Assembly (NCBI GenBank): GCA_900313435.1
Contig: OMRF01000189.1
Location: forward strand, 1-5,624
DNA: 5,624 bases
Origin: an uncultured Lachnospiraceae bacterium
Lineage (GTDB): Bacteria > Bacillota > Clostridia > Lachnospirales > Lachnospiraceae
Direction of reading: 5' to 3'
Part shown: positions 1 through 5,333 of the stretch, in pieces
How positions within the stretch are numbered: the stretch's first letter is position 1
How the letters are laid out: each line of letters starts with the position of its first letter
The notes under the pieces: generated by a model
The model's input: the letters and a program-made list of their open reading frames with translations, nothing else
Databases searched by the model: none
Told to the model about the DNA's origin: nothing
Position numbers and translations under genes: made by a program

Positions 1-396
1 TCCTTCTCGAATACCTTCGGCTACAAGGTGTTCATGATGATACGTACCTTCATCCTGATCTGCTTTTTGAACCTTTTCGACTGTTTTTCAAACGTGGGAC
101 AGACGTTTTCAGTCATGGGAAGCGTTTTCACCGGCGGGAAATACGGTGAGGTCTTCAGTGGCGGGATATTTGAGATCGGGCTTTCAAGAGCCGACTTCAT
201 TATCGCGGGAATAGGATTATTCGTGGTATTTCTGGTAAGCGTATTCAAGCAGAAGGCACCCGTCAGGGACAGGATATCGGCCCTTCCTATGTGGTGCCGT
301 TGCGTTCTCATCGGAGGGCTCTTCGTCGCTATCATAGTATTCGGAACTTACGGTATAGGCTATGATGCCTCACAGTTTATCTATAACAGGTTTTGA
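1..396 (+). CDS. MBOAT-family membrane O-acyltransferase (AlgI/DltB type), C-terminal part only
   Basis: The reading frame is open from base 1 and ends at TGA 394-396, giving the last 131 residues of a protein whose start lies upstream of the window. The visible part is hydrophobic, with probable membrane segments at about residues 10-30, 61-79 and 98-116. It closes with GIGYDASQFIYNRF, a tail typical of bacterial MBOAT proteins such as AlgI. Members of this family pass acyl groups, usually acetyl, across the membrane to an extracytoplasmic glycan. The catalytic histidine region is expected upstream and cannot be checked here. AsnB starts two bases after the stop, so the genes are cotranscribed. 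An SGNH-like protein encoded at 3565-4626 is the likely partner, as in AlgI/AlgJ-AlgX or DltB/DltD. A GTG at position 28 is internal, not the start. Family call is fairly sure; the acyl acceptor is unknown. Confidence 0.82.
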   Translation, partial: SFSNTFGYKVFMMIRTFILICFLNLFDCFSNVGQTFSVMGSVFTGGKYGEVFSGGIFEIGLSRADFIIAGIGLFVVFLVSVFKQKAPVRDRISALPMWCRCVLIGGLFVAIIVFGTYGIGYDASQFIYNRF

Positions 397-398
397 TC

Positions 399-2237
399 AT
401 GTGCGGAATTAGTGGAATATACAATACAAAAAATGACAGTGTGATCGACATTAATATTGTCAGGAAGATGCTTCAAAAGATCGCGCACCGCGGACCTGAC
501 GGCGAGGATGTCCGTGAGCTGAAGGGGACCGTCCTCGGCTTCAACAGGCTGTCCTTCCTTGACCTTACCGGAGGGATGCAGCCTATCTTCAATGAGACTG
601 AGACCGTATTCGCCGTCACGAACGGTGAGATCTACAATTTCCGGGAGCTTAAGAAGGAACTCGAAGAAAAGGGACATGTCTTCAGGACAAAGACCGACAT
701 AGAGACAGTCATTCATCTTTACGAGGAGTACGGGGATGACTTTCCGAACCATTTGAACGGACAGTTTGCCATAGCGCTCTATGATTCGGAGAAGGACAGA
801 CTCTTCCTTGTGCGTGACCAGTTCGGTGTATGCCCGCTTTTCTACACCGAGTTCGACGGGCGGGTGATATTTGCTTCCGAGATCAAGGCTATACTTGAAT
901 ATCCCGGTGTGCCGAGACGCCTCAATATGAAGGCCGTGGATCAGCTTATGAATTTCCCCGGAGTAGTATCGCCGAATACCTTTTTCAAAGATATATATTC
1001 TCTCGCCCCCGGCCATATGAAGATCATAGACAGGGAAAACGGTGTCAGGGATATTGAATACTGGGATATGCTCTATCCCCGCGAGGTAGAGGACAAGGGC
1101 GAGGAGTACTACGCTGAAAGGCTTCGCGAGATACTGAAAAACACCATATCAAGAAGGCTCATAGCCGATGTCCCTATAGGCTTTTATATCTCGGGCGGCC
1201 TTGACAGCTCAATAGTCGCCTGTTATATCGGAAAATTCATGCTCGACAGCTTCTATTCCTTTTCGGCAGAGATAGGGGAAGCAGACCTTGATGAGAGCCG
1301 CTTTCAGAAAATGGTGCACGAATGCACCAGGAGTGAGCATTTCAGCGTGAAGGTTTCTGAAAGAGAGATCTGGGACACTCTTTATGATGTGATTTACCAC
1401 GCCGAGTCGGGCGTAAAGGAGAGCTATGACTGCGCGGCCTACCTGCTTTCAAACCTTGTGGGTCAGTCGCCCGCGAAGGCTGTCCTTACGGGACAGGGCT
1501 CGGATGAATTGTTCTCGGGTTATGCAGGCTATATGGTCGATCTTTTCAGAAATATGAGAAAGACCGCATACTCCGCAGAGGAGCGTGAGATGAACGAGCG
1601 CCTTTGGGGAGATCCGGAGTTTCGCTTTGAGAGAGATCATCCGACTCTTAGAAAGACCCATATGAAGGTTTACGGGAAAAATGTAAGAGGGAGTCTCTCC
1701 GAGTTTTCAGCTCTTAGTGAGAGCCCTGTGAATACGGATCACATAAAGGGGCTTTCTGACCAGAGAAGGAGAAGCTATATAGATCTTAAGCTTAGGCTTG
1801 GAGATCATCTTCTGGGAGAACACGGAGACAGAATGTTCTTCTCCCATTCCGTTGAGGGAAGGCATCCCTTCCTCGACATGGAGCTCGTTGAATTCTTAAA
1901 GCAGGTTCCCGACAAGTACAAGCTTCACGGGACCAATGAGAAATACATCCTGAAAAAGGCCGGAGAGGGCATAGTCCCGGAGCCGATCCTGAAGAGAAAG
2001 AAATTTCCCTTCCAGGCGCCCGGAATGTCTTCAATGATAAAAGACGCAAAAAACATACCGTGGCTTGAACGTTCCATGATAGAAAAGTACGGGGTCTTTG
2101 ATCCCGATTATGTTGAGGAGATGAAGAAGGTTTATCTTGATCCTGATTTCAGGCTGATGGGAGCCTACGAGATAGATTATCTTCTCATAGTGATGACAAC
2201 CACCATGCTCTGTGAGCACTACGGACTCTCTCTATGA
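399..2237 (+). CDS. asnB: AsnB-family glutamine-dependent asparagine synthetase / amidotransferase
   Basis: This is a 612-residue class II amidotransferase fused to an ATP-dependent synthetase domain. The ATG at 399 is chosen because it gives MCGISG, placing the nucleophilic Cys at residue 2, exposed after Met removal; an in-frame TTG two codons upstream would bury it. Glutaminase residues are present: HRGPDG (30-35), R50, NGEIYN (75-80), D100 and RDQFG (139-143). The synthetase domain has the pyrophosphate loop SGGLDSS (265-271), GQGSDELF (365-372), EGRHPFLD (486-493) and a lysine-rich KRKKF (532-536). The family reaction takes amide nitrogen from glutamine to a carboxyl activated by AMP. 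The motif is GQGSDE where the E. coli asparagine synthetase has GEGSDE, and the stretch around 334-350 is unlike the E. coli enzyme. Given the operon, amidation of a sugar acid or other surface-polymer precursor is as plausible as making free asparagine. A weak Shine-Dalgarno (AACAGG, 385-390) lies inside the previous gene. Confidence 0.93.
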   Translation: MCGISGIYNTKNDSVIDINIVRKMLQKIAHRGPDGEDVRELKGTVLGFNRLSFLDLTGGMQPIFNETETVFAVTNGEIYNFRELKKELEEKGHVFRTKTDIETVIHLYEEYGDDFPNHLNGQFAIALYDSEKDRLFLVRDQFGVCPLFYTEFDGRVIFASEIKAILEYPGVPRRLNMKAVDQLMNFPGVVSPNTFFKDIYSLAPGHMKIIDRENGVRDIEYWDMLYPREVEDKGEEYYAERLREILKNTISRRLIADVPIGFYISGGLDSSIVACYIGKFMLDSFYSFSAEIGEADLDESRFQKMVHECTRSEHFSVKVSEREIWDTLYDVIYHAESGVKESYDCAAYLLSNLVGQSPAKAVLTGQGSDELFSGYAGYMVDLFRNMRKTAYSAEEREMNERLWGDPEFRFERDHPTLRKTHMKVYGKNVRGSLSEFSALSESPVNTDHIKGLSDQRRRSYIDLKLRLGDHLLGEHGDRMFFSHSVEGRHPFLDMELVEFLKQVPDKYKLHGTNEKYILKKAGEGIVPEPILKRKKFPFQAPGMSSMIKDAKNIPWLERSMIEKYGVFDPDYVEEMKKVYLDPDFRLMGAYEIDYLLIVMTTTMLCEHYGLSL

Positions 2238-3568
2238 ATTATGAGAACATGACGGAGGGTGAGAAGCTGAAGCTCATCATCCGCGTAGGGAAAAAAAGAA
2301 GAGCAAAGCGGAAAAGGAAAAGGCTTTCCGCAAGAAGAAGGCAGATGCGTGTGACACCCTTCAAGAAGAGGCTTCTTTCAGGCCTCTTCATTGAGCTCTT
2401 TTTGTGCGTGCTCCTTCTGATACCTACCTTTGTGGCCGTAAAGAAGGTTGTTTTGGTTGAGGCGGGAGAGAGATGCCCGGACATTTCGGCCTTCCTTAAT
2501 TTCTATACCAGGCATGCTTACTTTACGGATCCCTCCACTGAAGACAGGATATTTGATGTGCCCGGTGAATATGAGGTAGGGATAAGGGTTCTGTTCTTTG
2601 ATACGGTTTCAAAGGTGGAAGTCTCTGACAGGACTGCTCCGAAGGTGATCACAAAGGATGTCTCGGTGGAGAGAGGCACAAAGGTCCTTCCCGAGATGTT
2701 TGTGGAATCGATAGAGGACTATTCCGCGACGGATATAAGCTTCAGGGATTTTGGTGCGGACGGCCCCGATACTTCAGAGCCCGGCGAGCAGGAGGTTGTG
2801 CTCAAGGCAGTGGATGCCTGCGGGAATGTTACGGAATTCACTGGAAGGCTCATAGTGACGAGCGACAAGGTGCCTCCGAGGATAGAAGGAGTCTCTGATA
2901 TCACCGTTAATTTCGGCGAGGGCATTTCTTACAAGAAGGGGATCACGGTCATTGATGATGAGGATCCGGAGCCTGTCCTTACCGTGGATAATTCAAAGGT
3001 GGATACCTCAAAGCCCGGAACCTATGAGGTAACATATATTGCAACTGACAAGGCCGGGAATACCGCAACAGCTACAGCCACTGTCACGATAGTCCTTAAG
3101 GAGCCGGAGACCATCACGATGGATTATGTGAACGTGAAGGCTGATGAGGTCCTTGCGACGATAATCAAGGATGGTATGACCGAAAAGGAAAAGGCTTACG
3201 CGATCTTCCGCTGGACACATGACAATATAGGTTATTACGACAATACTCCGAAGGTTGATGAGACAGACGGCGCTTATAGGGGAATAGTGCAGAGAAAGGG
3301 CGACTGCTATACCTATGCGATGACATCGAAGTGCCTTCTTACCAGAGCCGGGATCAAGAATCAGGATATAGGGACGATCCCGAACAATCCTCATCTCCAT
3401 TTCTGGAACCTCGTATATATTGACGGGGCATGGAGACATTTTGACGCCACAAGGCGTGCGGACAAGTCTGAGTTCTTCCTGACTCCGGACGCTGAGGTAT
3501 ATGAATATTCGGAAAGCCATGACGGGACACACAGGTACAATCCCTCGCTTTATCCTAAGATAGCATGA
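2234..3568 (+). CDS. Membrane-anchored Ig-like (DUF5011-type) and transglutaminase-like domain protein
   Basis: This 444-residue protein has a very basic cytoplasmic N-terminus (17 Lys/Arg among residues 20-46), one membrane segment at about 47-69 and no lipobox or sorting motif, so the rest should lie outside the cell. Residues about 70-130, 131-210 and 211-287 are beta-rich modules; the last two share DTS-x-PG-x-x-EV followed by D-x-x-GN, typical of DUF5011/HYR Ig-like domains, and the first is more divergent. Residues about 300-410 are a transglutaminase-like (papain-fold) domain: Cys358 in GDCYTYA, His389 in HLHFWNLV and Asp404 in WRHFD form a complete-looking triad. The family includes protein cross-linking enzymes, proteases and amidases, so the reaction cannot be named. 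Its ATG overlaps the asnB stop (ATGA), with no clear Shine-Dalgarno, which suggests translational coupling. Domain calls are strong; role in surface or cell-wall modification is inferred. Confidence 0.85.
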   Translation: MNYENMTEGEKLKLIIRVGKKRRAKRKRKRLSARRRQMRVTPFKKRLLSGLFIELFLCVLLLIPTFVAVKKVVLVEAGERCPDISAFLNFYTRHAYFTDPSTEDRIFDVPGEYEVGIRVLFFDTVSKVEVSDRTAPKVITKDVSVERGTKVLPEMFVESIEDYSATDISFRDFGADGPDTSEPGEQEVVLKAVDACGNVTEFTGRLIVTSDKVPPRIEGVSDITVNFGEGISYKKGITVIDDEDPEPVLTVDNSKVDTSKPGTYEVTYIATDKAGNTATATATVTIVLKEPETITMDYVNVKADEVLATIIKDGMTEKEKAYAIFRWTHDNIGYYDNTPKVDETDGAYRGIVQRKGDCYTYAMTSKCLLTRAGIKNQDIGTIPNNPHLHFWNLVYIDGAWRHFDATRRADKSEFFLTPDAEVYEYSESHDGTHRYNPSLYPKIA

Positions 3569-4626
3569 AAAAAAAGAATGTTGCAAAAAAGATAATAAGC
3601 ATATGCATAGGGGCTTTTGTGGTGATCATTGTGCTCGCCCTGCTCCAGCGTCTTGTGATGCCGAAGTACATGTCAGATGTCCTTGAGGGCGGGATGGTTG
3701 CGGAGTACTATGATGAGAGGAAGGACCATGATGTGGTCTTCATAGGAGACTGCGAGGTCTATGAGAATTTCTCTCCGAAGGTACTCTGGGAAAAATACGG
3801 GATCAATTCCTATATCCGGGGGTCGGCGGAGCAGCTAGTCTGGCAGTCTTATTATCTTTGCGAGGAGACCCTGAAATATGAAAAGCCGAAGGCCATAGTG
3901 TTCAATGTCCTTGCAATGGAGTTCAATGAGCCCCAGAGGGAGGAATACAACAGGATGACCCTTGATAATATGAAGTGGTCATCTTCAAAGATAAACAGTA
4001 TCAAGGCCTCTATGACAGACAAGGAAAACTTCATTGAGTATGTCTTTCCGATCTTAAGGTTTCATTCCAGGATCACGGAGCTTGAGGAAGCGGATCTTTT
4101 CTATTTCTTCGATAAGCCCGATGTGACCCATAACGGCTACTACATGAGGGTGGATGTGAAGCCGGCAGAGAACATCCCTGAGCCCCGCGCTCTTTCGGAT
4201 TATCAGTTCGGGGAGAATGCTTATCATTATCTTGATATGATGAGGGAACTGTGCGAAAAAGAGGGCGTGGAGCTGATACTTATAAAGGCGCCGTCCCTTT
4301 ACCCTTACTGGTATCCCGAGTGGAATGACCAGATGAAGGAATATGCTGATAAATACGGACTCAGGTATTATAATTTCCTTGATGTGACAGACGAGATAGG
4401 TCTGGATTATTCAGTCGATACCTATGACAGCGGATTGCATCTCAACCTTACCGGAGCCGAGAAGCTTTCTGATTATTTTGGAAATATACTTCAGAACGAA
4501 TGCGGTATTGCTTCAAGAAAGGATGACAGTACGCTTTCCGCGGAATGGGAAAAGAAGATCAAAGCTTATGACAGAGAGATAGAACTGCAATATGAAAGAA
4601 TGAGAAAAGGAGAAGATGTAAAATGA
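3565..4626 (+). CDS. Membrane-anchored SGNH/GDSL-like protein, probable MBOAT partner
   Basis: This 353-residue protein has a Lys-rich start, a membrane segment at about 9-28 and an extracytoplasmic domain. The pattern fits an SGNH/GDSL-like fold: block I is FIGDCEVYENF (59-69), a glycine follows in RGSAEQ (85-90), an Asn-containing strand FNVLAMEFN lies at 113-121, and the C-terminal block is DSGLHLNLTGAEKLS (288-302) with His292. Proteins of this kind work with MBOAT transferases by handing acyl groups to, or removing them from, surface glycans. The usual GSSH or GDS serine is Cys63 here, and Asp288 sits four residues before His292, one more than the classical DxxH spacing. It may be a cysteine-based enzyme or a non-catalytic relative. 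A charged, probably helical tail covers about 326-350. The start overlaps the preceding stop (ATGA) and lacks a good Shine-Dalgarno. An 8-A run follows the start codon. I recall similar GDCE proteins in Lachnospiraceae, but no search was made. Confidence 0.72.
   Translation: MKKKNVAKKIISICIGAFVVIIVLALLQRLVMPKYMSDVLEGGMVAEYYDERKDHDVVFIGDCEVYENFSPKVLWEKYGINSYIRGSAEQLVWQSYYLCEETLKYEKPKAIVFNVLAMEFNEPQREEYNRMTLDNMKWSSSKINSIKASMTDKENFIEYVFPILRFHSRITELEEADLFYFFDKPDVTHNGYYMRVDVKPAENIPEPRALSDYQFGENAYHYLDMMRELCEKEGVELILIKAPSLYPYWYPEWNDQMKEYADKYGLRYYNFLDVTDEIGLDYSVDTYDSGLHLNLTGAEKLSDYFGNILQNECGIASRKDDSTLSAEWEKKIKAYDREIELQYERMRKGEDVK
4607..4612 (+). promoter_or_regulatory. Shine-Dalgarno of the lipoprotein gene
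   Basis: AAGGAG lies inside the end of the SGNH-like gene, 10 bases before the ATG at 4623. It is the best ribosome binding site in the operon; the two previous ATGA junctions have no comparable sequence. The lipoprotein can therefore be initiated independently and probably at a higher level than the genes before it. Confidence 0.7.
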
Positions 4627-5186
4627 AAAAGAGATTTTTGGCACTTGCCGCTGCCGTAGTGGCTTCAGCAACGCTCATCACAGCCTGCGGGGGCGCTTCA
4701 TCAGGCTCAGGCGGATCCTCAAATGCTTCCTCCGCGCAGACTTCGCAGAGTACGGGTGGTGACGTGAAGACAGGAGGAGACGGATATGTCTTCAAGGTAA
4801 ATGGTACATCTCTTTCGCCGGACGCGGACATGGATGCTCTGAAGGGAAATCTCGGAAAGGAAAAATCCGTTTTCGAAGCACCTTCCTGCGCGGGACAGGG
4901 AACTGCCTATACCTATGATTACGGTTCATATACTGTGGAGACTTATCCGGCAGAGGACAAGAAGAACAGGATAGGCTACATCACCCTGAAGGATGACACG
5001 GTCGCAACCGCTGAGGGAATTGACCTTTCGGCAACAAAGGATCAGGTGAAGGCTAAGTACGGCGAGCCTGACTCTTCATCAAGCGACACTATACTCATTT
5101 ACAAGAAGGGCTCCATGAAGCTGGAATTCATATTTGAAGGAAATTCCATGAAGTCGATCCAGTATGTTTCAAGCGTTCTCGCATAA
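4623..5186 (+). CDS. Small surface lipoprotein with two similar half-domains
   Basis: This 187-residue protein begins with MKKR, a hydrophobic stretch and the lipobox ITAC, so Cys22 should be lipidated after signal peptidase II cleavage. A Ser/Gly/Thr-rich linker (23-53) follows. The folded part has two halves with the same rough pattern: residues about 64-122 (LG, then YDYGSYTVETY, then NRIGYITL) and 133-184 (the sequence ATKDQVKAKYGEPD, then YKKGSMKLEF, then NSMKSIQYV). The second half resembles the SmpA/OmlA or BLIP-like beta fold, where a G/S-x-T-x-x-x-V helix precedes a YG-x-P turn and beta strands. FEAPSCAGQG (84-93) looks like a signature I associate with small Clostridia lipoproteins of unknown function. 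The gene overlaps the preceding one by ATGA and closes the operon. No enzymatic residues are evident; binding or assembly roles are possible but unsupported. Lipoprotein status is sure, function unknown. Confidence 0.88.
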   Translation: MKKRFLALAAAVVASATLITACGGASSGSGGSSNASSAQTSQSTGGDVKTGGDGYVFKVNGTSLSPDADMDALKGNLGKEKSVFEAPSCAGQGTAYTYDYGSYTVETYPAEDKKNRIGYITLKDDTVATAEGIDLSATKDQVKAKYGEPDSSSSDTILIYKKGSMKLEFIFEGNSMKSIQYVSSVLA

Positions 5187-5200
5187 ATTTTATAAAAAAG
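5183..5200 (+). promoter_or_regulatory. A+T-rich upstream (UP-like) element of the flagellin promoter
   Basis: The 18 bases from the lipoprotein stop codon to just before the sigma-D -35 box are A or T apart from the final G, including the palindrome TTTTATAAAA (5188-5197) and an A6 run. The Bacillus subtilis hag promoter is known to need an A+T-rich upstream element bound by RNA polymerase alpha subunits, and this tract is in the right place for one. Function is inferred from position and composition alone. Confidence 0.45.
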
Positions 5201-5202
5201 GC

Positions 5203-5229
5203 TAAAGTATTTCCGTGCTGCTCCGATAT
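5203..5229 (+). promoter_or_regulatory. Sigma-D / sigma-28 (FliA-type) flagellin promoter
   Basis: TAAA at 5203-5206 is followed by exactly 15 bases and then TCCGATAT at 5222-5229. The Bacillus sigma-D consensus is TAAA-N15-GCCGATAT, so only one base of the two boxes differs. Transcription should start near 5235, giving a leader of about 100 nt before flagellin. Placement directly upstream of a late-class flagellar gene supports the call: flagellin would be transcribed only after hook-basal-body completion frees the sigma factor from its anti-sigma factor. Confidence 0.92.
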
Positions 5230-5254
5230 ATTGGGTGTAAGCAAAAAAACAAAC

Positions 5255-5288
5255 GCCTTTCAAAAGCTCAGGGATAAGCGGTGAAGGC
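5255..5288 (+). promoter_or_regulatory. Flagellin leader hairpin 1, probable upstream CsrA site
   Basis: An outer stem pairs GCCTT-CA (5255-5259, 5261-5262, with T5260 bulged) with TGAAGGC (5282-5288). Inside it, GCT (5266-5268) pairs with AGC (5277-5279), leaving the loop CAGGGATA. The loop carries AGGGAT (5270-5275), close to the CsrA consensus A(R)GGAU with GGA unpaired. It lies about 45 bases before the Shine-Dalgarno, comparable in arrangement to the upstream CsrA site of the B. subtilis hag leader. The inner stem is only three pairs, so this site is less certain than the downstream one. Confidence 0.55.
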
Positions 5289-5295
5289 AACGGAC

Positions 5296-5313
5296 CCCCT
5301 TAGGGATGAGGGG
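5296..5313 (+). promoter_or_regulatory. Flagellin leader hairpin 2, probable main CsrA site
   Basis: CCCCTT (5296-5301) pairs with GAGGGG (5308-5313) using one T-G (U-G in RNA) wobble, giving a six-pair stem and a hexaloop of exactly AGGGAT (5302-5307). A GGA held in a small loop within ARGGAU is the known high-affinity architecture for CsrA. The hairpin ends five bases before the Shine-Dalgarno, so a bound CsrA dimer bridging this site and either hairpin 1 or the GGAGGA of the Shine-Dalgarno could block ribosomes. In B. subtilis CsrA represses hag translation this way and is antagonised by FliW. Neither csrA nor fliW is in the window. Confidence 0.68.
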
Positions 5314-5318
5314 AATTC

Positions 5319-5325
5319 AAGGAGG
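5319..5325 (+). promoter_or_regulatory. Shine-Dalgarno of flagellin
   Basis: AAGGAGG is a perfect anti-16S match with 8 bases to the ATG at 5334, and it fixes the flagellin start. It contains GGA motifs that can serve as a further CsrA contact. It is also complementary, except one base, to CCCCCTT at 5295-5301 in the leader. Confidence 0.9.
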
Positions 5326-5333
5326 AAAATATC

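Noticed and set aside
28..36. GTG at 28 or ATG at 34/37 as the start of a small 120-residue membrane protein
   Set aside because: The frame is open to the window edge and the sequence matches the C-terminal part of an MBOAT protein, so the gene simply begins upstream.
274..281. Perfect sigma-D -10 box GCCGATAT read on the minus strand
   Set aside because: No TAAA box lies 15 bases upstream on that strand, it is inside the MBOAT coding region, and no minus-strand gene follows.
393..398. TTG at 393 as an earlier start for the AsnB-like protein
   Set aside because: It would put two residues before MCGISG and mask the N-terminal Cys nucleophile, which must be exposed in this family.
381..1016. 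Open frame of 211 codons on the minus strand, and further minus-strand frames at 1209-1400, 1449-1661, 1792-2049, 2031-2219, 2239-2484, 2719-2925, 3008-3586, 3852-4034, 4559-4831 and 5099-5290
   Set aside because: All lie opposite well-supported + strand genes or the flagellin promoter, have no recognisable domains, and are explained by the codon usage of the real genes.
5191..5196. TATAAA as a housekeeping -10 box
   Set aside because: No TTGACA-like box lies at the right distance upstream; the sigma-D promoter explains flagellin expression better.
5173..5200. GCG-TTCT-CGC followed by A/T-rich DNA as an intrinsic terminator for the operon
   Set aside because: The stem has only three pairs and the following tract is not a run of T. 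No convincing terminator is visible after the lipoprotein gene.
5237..5318. Cyclic-di-GMP riboswitch in the flagellin leader
   Set aside because: The leader is structured and flagellar, but I cannot find the GEMM-I core or tetraloop-receptor pattern, and the repeated AGGGAU loops fit CsrA binding better.
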